Source: Cohnella faecalis
Lineage (GTDB): Bacteria > Bacillota > Bacilli > Paenibacillales > Paenibacillaceae
Length of the DNA: 64,000 nt
Assembly (NCBI RefSeq): GCF_003570905.1
Contig: NZ_QXJM01000063.1
Location: forward strand, 1 to 64,000
Reading direction: 5' to 3'
Positions 36,501-43,639 of this stretch are shown here, one piece after another (the stretch's first letter is position 1; every line of letters begins with the position of its first letter). The position numbers and the translations under genes are program-made. The notes under the pieces are model-generated. The model ran no database searches. It saw only the letters and a list, made by a program, of their open reading frames with translations, and had not been told where the DNA came from.

Positions 36501-36665
36501 GTCCGGGAATACAAAGAGGAGCATAACTACACATCCCCGTTCGTCTTCCTGGGTGAGGCGGAATATGTCAGGCACGAAGGCAGCAAGCCGATGAGTATGA
36601 TCTGGCGGCTGAAGGAAGAAATGCCACCGGCCCTAATACCGGCTGCGAACAAAGTCATCGTATAG
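33513..36665 (+). CDS. PLD-nuclease / SF2 helicase / DUF3427 protein
   Basis: A 1050-residue multidomain protein. Residues ~130-290 form a phospholipase-D-type nuclease domain with the HxKxxxF-type core (RLHAKAYVF then YVGSSNLSNPALTSG). Residues ~330-700 are a superfamily 2 helicase: Walker A AATGVGKTVVSAF, DEFHHAAAPSYQ (DEFH box), GLTATPERMDG and motif VI QQLGRGLRL. The C-terminal ~300 residues match DUF3427 by position. Proteins of this build occur in mobile or defence settings and are thought to process foreign DNA. ATG 33513 follows ACAGGAGG. It is followed by a Nudix gene, the usual partner. Confidence 0.85.
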   Translation: MKQGLYEQVINQITAQRLSGLDAAVFNVGKEKLDVEEARKLLSNYIGLVTRRALKMVREQTSNDEELILAQVQTCNEMIATLKSSLGPEECEQLKLDEQGEILTYIYSKINHIRSFKDEKIVRPATPLSQSSLFTGSHSEPNMLYELKHEIVTADRIDFLVSFIKWSGLRCLMEQLEQFTSNGGQLRVITTTYMEATDYKAVMELSKLTNTEIKISYDTDRTRLHAKAYVFKRDTGFTTAYVGSSNLSNPALTSGLEWNLKVTEKDSYDVLKKIEATFESYWNDREFKSFISSDVEHGHQLQQALRKNKPPGQASLYFPFEITPYDFQKEILEKLEAQRTLYGRTNNLVVAATGVGKTVVSAFDYKRFAKQRSHARLLFVAHREEILKQSRDTFRYILKDLNFGELHVGSNQAQSLDHLFISIQSFNSMRLAENTTPEFYDYIIVDEFHHAAAPSYQKLLAYYRPRILLGLTATPERMDGKDVLGYFDDTIAAEIRLTDAIDRKLLSPFQYFGVTDQVDLSQVKWSRRGYDLAELENLYTNNKIRAMQIFNSMKKYVTELEQVKGLGFCVGVDHALYMAKIFEEAGMPAIALHGKSSDEDRNQAKSRLVSGDIRMIFVVDLYNEGIDIPEVNTILFLRPTESLTVFLQQLGRGLRLAEGKECLTVLDFIGQAHQDYNFQDKFRALIGKTKHSVQHYVEHGFSNLPRGSFIQLEKQAKVYILRNLKQSTTTRRSLINKIKYFEGDSGLKLTLESFLHYHGLSLYDLYGGRTGNRTFNGLKVEAGLMDAYEWENGEYLTKRIPALLSLNSRRLLRFVLAYLQEGAQPQTEEERLMLNLFYFTFYRSEPRKQGFENVEQAIEAIMSCSVFREEIVDILKINLSHIGFVDKRNEFTYACPLDIHCSYSMDQVLAAFGYWNEEKAPSFREGVKYFEDKQTDIFFITLNKSDKDFSPSTLYEDYAINERLFHWQTQSRTSEESKTAQRYIHHKQQGTRIALFVREYKEEHNYTSPFVFLGEAEYVRHEGSKPMSMIWRLKEEMPPALIPAANKVIV

Positions 36666-36677
36666 GATGTGAACGAT

Positions 36678-37091
36678 ATGATAGAGGTGGCCGCGGCCAT
36701 TATTGAGAACAGGCAAGGCTATATACTGATAGCCAGGCGAAAGAAAGGCAAATCACAGGAGGGCCTTTGGGAATTCCCCGGGGGAAAACTTGAGCCTGGC
36801 GAATCTCCGGAAGCTTGCTTAAAGCGGGAGCTGATGGAGGAAATGAATATTGAGATTGCCGCCTATGAGCTGTTCGGGGTTAACGAGCATGACTACGGTG
36901 CCGTTCAGATTAAATTGATCGCCTATAGAGCGAAGTACTTGGGCGGGGAGATCCGGCTTGCGGATCATGACGAATATCGGTGGGCAAGTCATGCGGAGCT
37001 GGGGGAATACCTCTGGGCTCCGGCGGATGTCCCGTTTGTAGAGTTGTTGGGGAATCTGTCCGCAGAAGGTTCGGGCCAGGAGTCTAACTAA
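36678..37091 (+). CDS. Nudix hydrolase, MutT/CTP-pyrophosphohydrolase type
   Basis: The product (~137 residues) contains the Nudix box GGKLEPGESPEACLKRELMEEM (Gx5Ex7REUxEExG) with an intact REMEE-like core, and the flanking EGLWEFPGGK. It hydrolyses nucleoside diphosphates linked to another group, typically damaged or non-standard nucleotides. It starts 12 bp after the helicase stop (ATG 36678; GTG 36669 possible), so both are surely one transcript. Joint presence suggests that the Nudix product serves the helicase system rather than general sanitation. Confidence 0.88.
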   Translation: MIEVAAAIIENRQGYILIARRKKGKSQEGLWEFPGGKLEPGESPEACLKRELMEEMNIEIAAYELFGVNEHDYGAVQIKLIAYRAKYLGGEIRLADHDEYRWASHAELGEYLWAPADVPFVELLGNLSAEGSGQESN

Positions 37092-37149
37092 CAACAATGA
37101 CATTCGGACAAGATGGCAACCAGGGCATCCAACTGCTAAGCCCAATCGC

Positions 37150-37175
37150 AAAAGGCACCCGCTCGGGTGCCTTTT
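37150..37175. terminator. Terminator after the Nudix gene
   Basis: AAAGGCACCC - GCTC - GGGTGCCTTT stem-loop with T-rich 3' side. Confidence 0.85.
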
Positions 37176-37212
37176 ACTTATACCAAATATCCCATTAACC
37201 TCGCTTGGACGA

Positions 37213-37875
37213 TTACTTATAATAGGAGGTCGTAAGAGGGATGAAGAACGTACCGCCTTCCTTCGCGGTAACGCCTGCCCAAATCGTGTCGATGCCGCCG
37301 ATGTCCACTTCAATCGTATTCAAGCCGCTGTTTGCCTTGATGGTGGTCGTTTCTTTCAATGTTCGGAATGTGTCGCTGTCCTTGAATTCAATATCCACAT
37401 CCTTGTCGATCGCGGCGATTTGCAAATAGAGCTTTTGATATTTCTTTTTGGGATAAAGCACGATACTATCGTTGCCTTGATAGGTAATAGCGGCTTTATA
37501 GTTTTTTCCGTTGTAGGTCGTAAATGTGGGGTCAAGAGTAGTGTGAATGCTCAATTGTTCTCCTGTGTCGATGGAGACGCCGTCGACTTTTTCTCCTAGC
37601 AAGACGGTCGATGTACTGCCATCCCAATCTACCGCAATTTTTAATGCATCGGAAACAGCGCGAACGGGCAAATAAGTCGTATTGTTGTAAGTAATCGGAA
37701 TGACGGGATTTCCCTGCGCGTCTTGAAGCTTAACCGGCTTCCCGTCGACTTTAATCTTTATCCCGCTATTCAGGTACGCTTTGATTTCCTGCAAATTTGC
37801 GCCCGCATATGCGCCCGCGCCCGTACATAAAAATAAAGCTGCGCTAATGGCGGCTGCCGCCCATTTTTTCTTCAT
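37213..37875 (-). CDS. Secreted copper-amine-oxidase-N (stalk) domain protein
   Basis: About 220 residues. ATG 37875 (MKKKWAAAAISAALFL) gives a good signal peptide ending near AYA-GANL, with GGAGCG upstream. A stalk/CAO-N domain follows (IKIKVDGKPVKLQDAQGNPV, YNNTTYLPVRAVSDALKIAVDW), which is common on Paenibacillus surface proteins, then a beta-rich C-terminal domain (SIVLYPKKKYQKLYLQIAAI, GGIDTIWAGVT) that looks like a carbohydrate-binding fold of the NPCBM type. It is probably a wall- or surface-associated protein of unknown ligand. Confidence 0.8.
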   Translation of the reverse strand: MKKKWAAAAISAALFLCTGAGAYAGANLQEIKAYLNSGIKIKVDGKPVKLQDAQGNPVIPITYNNTTYLPVRAVSDALKIAVDWDGSTSTVLLGEKVDGVSIDTGEQLSIHTTLDPTFTTYNGKNYKAAITYQGNDSIVLYPKKKYQKLYLQIAAIDKDVDIEFKDSDTFRTLKETTTIKANSGLNTIEVDIGGIDTIWAGVTAKEGGTFFIPLTTSYYK

Positions 37876-38070
37876 TTTCTTTTTCGCTCCTTCAATAAAA
37901 CAGCTAACTTTTATTAGCAATATATCTCTTTTTAGTAATTTTTGAAATAGATCTTAGGACCTTGTAGTTGAACCAAAAAGATAGCTTTCGTTCATTTACT
38001 AAAGCTATAATGAATGGGGTTAATTGTTAATGCCAGAACGATATTTGGAATAGTTGAAAGGGCGAAATGG

Positions 38071-38559
38071 ATGCAGATAGTACGTATGTTCAGCTACCGG
38101 GAATGGTCTGACTCGGAAGACCGAGTACTCCGCAGCATTCAGGAGGAAGCCGTTCCAAACGAAGAGATTTTCTTAAGAAAACTCGTTAATGCTACAGTCA
38201 TTCGCAACCAGCTCTACGAGCATACTTCCAATGAGTCCGAGGAAGGCGCGCGTCATATCGTGTACGCAAAACCATTTAATGAAAACGATTTGGAATTGTA
38301 TGGCGCGCATATTAAAGCGCCGTTGTTCGAGCAGTGTGTCCGCTCCGCTTGTATAGAAGCCGAGTTTTTATATTGGACGGAAACGACGATGTTCCAACGC
38401 AGGGACGCTCTAGCTCCTGAACGGGAATTAATTGAGATAAGTCAGTTGCTTTTGGACCATTATTTAATACTCGGCGGCCGCACTTGCGAGACAGTATATT
38501 CCGTTTTTGATACGGATATGAACAAAGTTATTTTGTACTTGAGAGAGGTGGAGGATTAG
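38071..38559 (+). CDS. Hypothetical protein, first gene of a yjf-like cluster
   Basis: A soluble 162-residue protein with no recognised motif; the N-terminus reads MQIVRMFSYREWSDSEDRVL. ATG 38071 is chosen because GAAAGGGCG lies upstream. Its stop overlaps the GTG start of the lipoprotein-like gene, so they are co-translated. In E. coli the comparable cluster (yjfIJKLMC) also opens with small proteins of unknown role, but I cannot show homology. Confidence 0.65.
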   Translation: MQIVRMFSYREWSDSEDRVLRSIQEEAVPNEEIFLRKLVNATVIRNQLYEHTSNESEEGARHIVYAKPFNENDLELYGAHIKAPLFEQCVRSACIEAEFLYWTETTMFQRRDALAPERELIEISQLLLDHYLILGGRTCETVYSVFDTDMNKVILYLREVED

Positions 38560-38870
38560 TGGACAAGAATGCGGCGGAAATTAGCAGCGGAGCGTTAACA
38601 AGCGATAGCGTGAAGCGAATATCAGGTTCTAAAATGGTCGCTTTTGCCCTTCTGTTGACGGTGCCGGCCGTTATGACGGGGTGCAGTACGGCAACTTCCA
38701 GATCGAATTGTAACCCAAACTATGAAAATTGCGATGATAATGGTTACTCCGGTGGCGGAGGAGGCTACGTTTATTCCGGCGGTTCCGCCTCAAAAAAAAA
38801 TTCTTCAAGCTCCGATTCGGGCATCTACAAAGGATTCGGGAGCGGCGGGAAAAGCAGTGTCGGGGGTTGA
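38559..38870 (+). CDS. Putative lipoprotein, YgiB/YjfM-like
   Basis: A 103-residue protein with one hydrophobic segment (MVAFALLLTVPAVMTGC) that ends in a lipobox-like MTGC, but with an unusual ~25-residue polar lead before it. The rest has a Cys pair (NCNPNYENC) and a Gly/Ser tail (GGGGGYVYSGGSASKK, GIYKGFGSGGKSSVGG) much like the ends of E. coli YgiB/YjfM (DUF1190). GTG 38559 overlaps the previous stop. It lies next to the ATP-grasp gene, just as ygiB pairs with ygiC and yjfM with yjfC. Confidence 0.6.
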   Translation: MDKNAAEISSGALTSDSVKRISGSKMVAFALLLTVPAVMTGCSTATSRSNCNPNYENCDDNGYSGGGGGYVYSGGSASKKNSSSSDSGIYKGFGSGGKSSVGG

Positions 38871-38874
38871 AGCC

Positions 38875-40206
38875 ATGGATCGGATTCTGAGTATCGGCAA
38901 GCGCCACGACGAAGTATTCCAAGGGGAAATTGCCGATCGTATTCCATACCATCGGATGAACGGAAAGGAATACTGCGTTCCCGCTTTTACTATGTATAAG
39001 AGCAGCGAAGTGCTGGAGCTTCAGAACGCTTCTGAGAGAGTGGACAAGGTTTATTGGAAGGTTTTGCGATTTGCGCAAAAATATTTGCCTGATTCTTTTT
39101 TGGTTAATCAGCTCGGCATTCTCCCTGCGCTCATACCTGCGGCAAGAATGGAAATCCCGTATCACGGTGTTTCCCGGCAAGATTGGATTATTAACGACAG
39201 CGGCATGAAGTGTATCGAAAATAACACGGATACTCCGACGGGAATCCCTGAAACCTCATACCTTGCCAATGAATTAACTAGCCGGTATTCTTCTCTGCCC
39301 TCTACCTCTCCCAACATGAAGTCTTCGATTCAGGAATCATTCGCCAAATTAATCGAATTCTATCTATTGAAAGGGATTAAGGGTACGATCGCCTTTTCGA
39401 GTTATGAATGGCATCTGGAGGATCGGATAAATACGGAATATGTAAGAGAGTGCATCGATGATTTGGGATATGACAGCATCTACGTGCCATTGAGCGAGCT
39501 GGAAATCGTTCCGAATGACGGTTTGTATGCCAATGGGGAGCGTATTGCTATTTTATACAGACTCTATCCGTTGGAATATCTCGTGCATGACACGGATCGA
39601 GACGGCTGTGAAAAAATCGGTATAGCTCTTTTGAACCTGGTCGTTCAGGGGAAACTCGCTCTGATTAATCCTGTACAAAGCGTCATTACACAAAGCAAGG
39701 GGTTCATGGCCTTAATCTGGTCCCTCTTTGAACGCAGAGATGAAACAGAGGAATTTTGCGGGTTTTCCCTGTTTAACGATGAAGATATCCAAACAATCGA
39801 AACTTACCTTCTTCCTTCTTATTATGAGGCTACGGTGTTTATTCAAAATGAAACGCCTTATGTGGCAAAAAGCTTTTGGGGCCGCGAAGGGAAAGGAACT
39901 TCATTGTTTGACGGCAATGGAGCTCTATTGCATGCAGAAAGCGTTAACGATATCGATGACGAGGAATCAGAAATTCGCCATTACTATAATAACCAGCCGA
40001 AAATTTATCAAAAACGATTTCCTCTCCAGGAAGTTACGATAATGACCGAGGATGGACCGTATTCCGGCTATTTGTTAACGGGTACTTATGTCATCGGAGG
40101 CCATTGCTCGGGAATTCTTCCGCGTATCGGCGATGAGATTACAGGCGATATGGCTTTTTACAGTCCGGCAGTCATTATTGCAGAAGAAGAGGATTATAGA
40201 GACTAA
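38875..40206 (+). CDS. Glutathionylspermidine-synthase-like ATP-grasp ligase (YjfC/YgiC type)
   Basis: A 443-residue protein of the GSP_synth family, ATP-grasp enzymes that join an amine to a carboxylate. Landmarks are SGMKCIENNTDTPTGIPET (substrate side, ENN), IAILYRLYPLEYLVHD, AKSFWGREGKGTSLFDG (ATP-grasp lysine/Gly loop) and YIGGHCSGILPRIGDEIT-like wording near the end. It lacks the amidase half of true glutathionylspermidine synthetase. ATG 38875 comes 4 bp after the lipoprotein stop. Its real substrate is unknown; peptide or envelope-amine ligation is a guess from family context. Confidence 0.85.
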   Translation: MDRILSIGKRHDEVFQGEIADRIPYHRMNGKEYCVPAFTMYKSSEVLELQNASERVDKVYWKVLRFAQKYLPDSFLVNQLGILPALIPAARMEIPYHGVSRQDWIINDSGMKCIENNTDTPTGIPETSYLANELTSRYSSLPSTSPNMKSSIQESFAKLIEFYLLKGIKGTIAFSSYEWHLEDRINTEYVRECIDDLGYDSIYVPLSELEIVPNDGLYANGERIAILYRLYPLEYLVHDTDRDGCEKIGIALLNLVVQGKLALINPVQSVITQSKGFMALIWSLFERRDETEEFCGFSLFNDEDIQTIETYLLPSYYEATVFIQNETPYVAKSFWGREGKGTSLFDGNGALLHAESVNDIDDEESEIRHYYNNQPKIYQKRFPLQEVTIMTEDGPYSGYLLTGTYVIGGHCSGILPRIGDEITGDMAFYSPAVIIAEEEDYRD

Positions 40207-40240
40207 AGCATATCGAAATGACTAAAATGGGGGAAGTACA

Positions 40241-40645
40241 GTGAAGGATTTTTCAATTGACTTGATGAATGTCGGCATCGGATTAGCTATTCTTTTAGTT
40301 GTGCTGTTAGTGGGAGCATTTGTGTTTAGCAAACTGACAAAGTTTAATGACGGAGAAGAAATATCGAAAGGGAACGAAGCCGCCGGTATTTACATGGGAA
40401 GCAAGCTGCTGGGGCTGTGCATTATTGTTGCAATGGTTTCATTCAGTTCACACGATTGGACTTCGATGCTTATATGGTCAGGGGTCGGAATCGTCATTCA
40501 ATGCCTCGTTTACGTTTTATTTGATTTTTTCACTCCCAAATTCAAGGTGTGCGAAGAGATCGCCAAAGGAAACATGGCTGTAGCCCAATTGCTTCGGTCA
40601 ATCATTATTGGAACTTCTATTGTGATCGGGACCTTTCTTCTGTAG
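40241..40645 (+). CDS. DUF350 membrane protein (YjfL-like)
   Basis: A 134-residue protein with four hydrophobic helices. It contains the DUF350 pattern in two repeats: FNDGEEISKGNEAAGIYMG and FKVCEEIAKGNMAVAQLLRS. It is 34 bp downstream of the ATP-grasp gene with GGGGGAAG before ATG 40241. Genes of this family accompany YjfC-like ligases and YjfM-like lipoproteins in proteobacteria; finding the set here suggests one conserved envelope module. Confidence 0.85.
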   Translation: MKDFSIDLMNVGIGLAILLVVLLVGAFVFSKLTKFNDGEEISKGNEAAGIYMGSKLLGLCIIVAMVSFSSHDWTSMLIWSGVGIVIQCLVYVLFDFFTPKFKVCEEIAKGNMAVAQLLRSIIIGTSIVIGTFLL

Positions 40646-40650
40646 ATAGA

Positions 40651-41052
40651 TTAATAGATCCGTCTGCACTGTTTTTCAATCATTTCCGCTAACTGCCGAA
40701 AAGTATACGTATGATTCACCATATCTACAGTGAAATCCTCAGCGGCTTTTTGCTCCATATCAAAAGAATAGCTGTTATATTTGAGAAAAATAACGAGCGC
40801 AACAAAAGCCGTTCTTTTGTTGGCATTGTGAAAAGGGTGATTTTGGCCAATTGATTCAAAAAGAGCGGCGGCCTTCTCAAATAGAGTAGGATAAGCATCT
40901 TCGCCGAAGGCTGATGATTGGGGACGGAGAATAGCGGAATCCAGCAGCCCTCCATCCTTGACTCCGATCAGCTCGCCGGGACTGTATTTCTTGATAAGCG
41001 CGATATGGATAGCTATGACTTCCTGAACGGTGAGATATCGGAGAGCAGACAT
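40651..41052 (-). CDS. doc: Doc-type Fic toxin
   Basis: A 133-residue Doc protein with the intact motif HPFHNANKRTAFVALVIFL. Doc enzymes phosphorylate elongation factor Tu and stop translation. LTVQEVIAIHIALIKKY and GVKDGGLLDSAILRPQ are standard family features. It starts one base after the antitoxin stop (TAATATG), a typical coupled toxin-antitoxin layout. Unlike the phage P1 system its partner is an AbrB-type and not a Phd-type antitoxin. Confidence 0.93.
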   Translation of the reverse strand: MSALRYLTVQEVIAIHIALIKKYSPGELIGVKDGGLLDSAILRPQSSAFGEDAYPTLFEKAAALFESIGQNHPFHNANKRTAFVALVIFLKYNSYSFDMEQKAAEDFTVDMVNHTYTFRQLAEMIEKQCRRIY

Positions 41053-41053
41053 A

Positions 41054-41317
41054 TTATCGATCCTTCAAGCCTTTTATCGTTTCATCGTACTGTTCCATTA
41101 CTTGAGACAGAGTATCCATAAAGTCGGTGCCGATCCCTGCGGGCAAAGTCACTTTGTTTGCTTTTTTGATAATGATTTCACTGTTGTCATCTCGTACATC
41201 CACGATTACGGTGTCGCCCAATTCAAGGCCGATTTTTTTTAGCGCTTCGGTCATAGTGATCCCTAGACTGTTGCCGAATTTGGTAACTTTGCGTTCCATT
41301 TCGATCATCCTACTCAT
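41054..41317 (-). CDS. AbrB/MazE-type antitoxin of the Doc toxin
   Basis: An 87-residue protein with an N-terminal SpoVT-AbrB swapped-hairpin fold: RKVTKFGNSLGITMTEALKK and LGDTVIVDVRDDNSEIIIKK. The C-terminal tail (GTDFMDTLSQVMEQYDETIK) would wrap the toxin. ATG 41317 follows GAGGAGGTTG at ideal spacing; ATG 41299 is an alternative. It binds and inhibits Doc and probably represses its own promoter. Confidence 0.9.
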   Translation of the reverse strand: MSRMIEMERKVTKFGNSLGITMTEALKKIGLELGDTVIVDVRDDNSEIIIKKANKVTLPAGIGTDFMDTLSQVMEQYDETIKGLKDR

Positions 41318-41408
41318 TTAGTCAACCTCCTCATTATACTATTCAATCGTTACAACAATTATACATCAAGCTTTAACGAAGATGAAGCCGAGGCCCGGCA
41401 ACTATGCA

Positions 41409-42419
41409 TCAATATACAAATTTTCGCTGCGACCAGTAACTAAATAAGAACAAGGAGGCTTCCGTTAACAGCTTTGAACCGATTAACGGAATGCCGAGTC
41501 GCTCATGCAATAAGTGCATGAGTCCGTAATTCAGCAAAGCGATAACGATAACGAGAGCAAAATACCGGGGCAGGGATTTTCCGATCGCTACTTCTTTCCC
41601 CTTGGCAAAAACGAAGCTCCGATTCATGGTGTAGTTAAAGATAGAGCTGCATAATCTCGCGCCTGCTACGGAAATAAATAAATTCGCGCTTACCCACTGA
41701 ATAAGCAGCAGCAGGACGAAATCAAGTATGGCCGAAAACCCGGAGGATGCGCAGAACTTAATGAAGGGAAAATAGACTCTGGCGGAATCGGCAAGCGGAC
41801 GAAAATGAGACGATTTATTCTCATCCAGATAAACGGTATCGATAGGCACCTCGATTAAGGAATAACCTGCGGCTTTGGCTTCCAGCAGCATGTTCATCTC
41901 GTACTCAAAGCGCTCTCCCGGAATACGGCATAACCAGTCCAGCATATCGACCGAATAGCCTCGGAGTCCGGTTTGGGTATCTTGAATGGGGGTGCCCGTC
42001 GCATAGGAATACACCATTCGGGTGGCGGAATTGCCGAAACGACTGCGCATGGGAACCTTCCCCGTAAAGTGCCTGCTGCCGAGAACGACATGGTCATGAT
42101 GCTCGTTAACGGCATGGGCGATCCTCATAATATCCTTCGGAAGATGCTGTCCATCGCTGTCGGCGCACACGACTCCTTCTGTTGCCCCTTTTTGCTGCAG
42201 GTAGGCGAATCCTGTCTTCAGGGCACGGCCCTTGCCTAGATTATGACGATGCGTTAAGACCGTACACCCGGCTTCTCTCGCCGAATCGAAAATTTCGCTG
42301 TATGCATCTCCGCTGCCGTCATCTACGACAAGGATCGTGGAATCGCTAACGGCTTTTAGTTGATGAATAAGTCCTAATAACCTTTCATCAGGTTCATAGG
42401 AGGGGATTAGAATGGTCAT
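41409..42419 (-). CDS. Glycosyltransferase family 2 with C-terminal GtrA membrane domain
   Basis: Residues ~1-215 are a GT2 domain of the dolichyl-/undecaprenyl-phosphate sugar synthase kind: IPSYEPDERLLGLIHQL, VVDDGSGDAYSEIF, ADSDGQHLPKDIMRI (DXD) and DTQTGLRGYS. Residues ~220-336 hold four membrane helices of the GtrA type (IKFCASSGFSAILDFVLLLL, NYTMNRSFVFAKG). The fused protein would load a sugar on a lipid carrier and move it across the membrane for wall glycan decoration. It is 39 bp downstream of the phosphodiester glycosidase gene and probably co-transcribed with it. Confidence 0.9.
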   Translation of the reverse strand: MTILIPSYEPDERLLGLIHQLKAVSDSTILVVDDGSGDAYSEIFDSAREAGCTVLTHRHNLGKGRALKTGFAYLQQKGATEGVVCADSDGQHLPKDIMRIAHAVNEHHDHVVLGSRHFTGKVPMRSRFGNSATRMVYSYATGTPIQDTQTGLRGYSVDMLDWLCRIPGERFEYEMNMLLEAKAAGYSLIEVPIDTVYLDENKSSHFRPLADSARVYFPFIKFCASSGFSAILDFVLLLLIQWVSANLFISVAGARLCSSIFNYTMNRSFVFAKGKEVAIGKSLPRYFALVIVIALLNYGLMHLLHERLGIPLIGSKLLTEASLFLFSYWSQRKFVY

Positions 42420-42458
42420 GTTGGCCTGCCTCCTTGGAGTTCGCGATTTGTTTCGTTA

Positions 42459-43391
42459 CTATTCCGGAATATAGATGATATCGCTGACTCCCCGTTCCTT
42501 CTGCTTGCCGAGAGGGTTGTTCACGACTCTGCCCATGAAATACATCGTGGACGAACCGCCTCCATCCAGGTTATAGGCTTCGGTGGCGCCGAGCTCGGCG
42601 AATAGATTCGCGAATTCGGTTAAGGTCATCCCTTTGCTGTAATTTTCCTTGCGTCCGTCAACAACGATAAAAAGAAAGTGATTCGGGGAAATCATTCCGA
42701 TACCGGTTCTGGGGTTCGAGCTTTGGATCGATCGGTTGCCGAAATTCGTATCGATTTTCACGCTGTCAAAATCGCCCGCCACCTCGGCGTCTTTCACGAG
42801 AACGGGGCCGAAGGAGAAGGTGTTCGTCACCCCTTGCGCAAGCAAGGAGGAAGAGGAAGTCTGTTCTTCGTCGTACGACTTTAGCGTGCCGTCATTGAAC
42901 AGGGCTAAAGCCTCGCGAGCCGGATCGTCTCTGTAAAGCTCCCCATTGCGGATGATTACGCCATTATTGCGGAATCCGTAGTAATCTCCGTTAATAGCGA
43001 AAACAGCGTTGTGGTCGGATGCGATAGTCGACGTATTTTCAATAATGTTGGTGCCGAAGGAGTTTTTTGCGAATGCGGTAAGCAGGTTTGTGGAATTCGT
43101 GAACGTAACGTCCGCTACAAAATAGGTGATCGTTTCTTCTCCAGAGCCCGTTTGCACCTTTTTGACGCTGATCGTCTCGTTGTCGCTTTTGTAATTCCAA
43201 TCATCCGACTGCACTTGTCCCGAGGATTGTGTCACGGCGGCGGTGTTCGCGACGGTGCGGTTATCCGTTACAACGACTTCGACATGCTCGATCAAATAAC
43301 GGTCGGCGAGCCGGTATAGAATCGTGCCAATGACGGCGAAAAATAGAACGATGATAAGAGTTATTTTTGTTTTTTTTCTTCGGCGGAAAAT
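42459..43391 (-). CDS. Phosphodiester glycosidase (NAGPA-like) membrane-anchored exoprotein
   Basis: The protein has a basic start, one N-terminal helix (ITLIIVLFFAVIGTILYRL) and an extracellular domain of the family related to human GlcNAc-phosphodiester glycosidase: FAINGDYYGFRNNGVIIRNG, NPRTGIGMISPNHFLFIVVDG and EAYNLDGGGSSTMYF. It probably trims sugar-phosphodiester linkages in wall polymer. The start is unresolved: AAGGAG (43401-43406) fits an in-frame ATT at 43391, while the only upstream ATG (43670) gives an unconvincing 90-residue lead that overlaps the divergent gene. A frame error in this region is also possible. Confidence 0.75.
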   Translation of the reverse strand: MFRRRKKTKITLIIVLFFAVIGTILYRLADRYLIEHVEVVVTDNRTVANTAAVTQSSGQVQSDDWNYKSDNETISVKKVQTGSGEETITYFVADVTFTNSTNLLTAFAKNSFGTNIIENTSTIASDHNAVFAINGDYYGFRNNGVIIRNGELYRDDPAREALALFNDGTLKSYDEEQTSSSSLLAQGVTNTFSFGPVLVKDAEVAGDFDSVKIDTNFGNRSIQSSNPRTGIGMISPNHFLFIVVDGRKENYSKGMTLTEFANLFAELGATEAYNLDGGGSSTMYFMGRVVNNPLGKQKERGVSDIIYIPE

Positions 43392-43511
43392 AGCGATCCA
43401 CTCCTTTTTGAGCCTTGATGGAGAAAAGCTGATACGGTTATTGTCGCACCGGGAACTGAAACGAGCATGAAGAGGGGCTGAGCGTGCGCTGAAAGGTTGA
43501 GCGGGGCAACG

Positions 43512-43539
43512 AAAAAACACTGGCCTCGGGAGGACAGTG
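43512..43539 (-). terminator. Terminator-like hairpin in the leader of the glycosidase gene
   Basis: On the minus strand CACTG-x-CCT pairs with AGG-x-CAGTG and is followed by TTTTTT. It lies upstream of the likely glycosidase start, so it could act as an attenuator, or end a short leftward transcript. Confidence 0.5.
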
Positions 43540-43564
43540 CTCTTTGGGGATTGAATGGAATATA

Positions 43565-43592
43565 TTGACGGGCTGAATAGGACTAATATACT
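43565..43592 (+). promoter_or_regulatory. Sigma-A promoter of the 43640 gene
   Basis: TTGACG (43565-43570), 16-bp spacer, TATACT (43587-43592), 48 bp before the start. Confidence 0.75.
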
Positions 43593-43639
43593 ATACTGAA
43601 CATACACAAGCGCTGCACGATACGGAAGGGGTATTCGGC

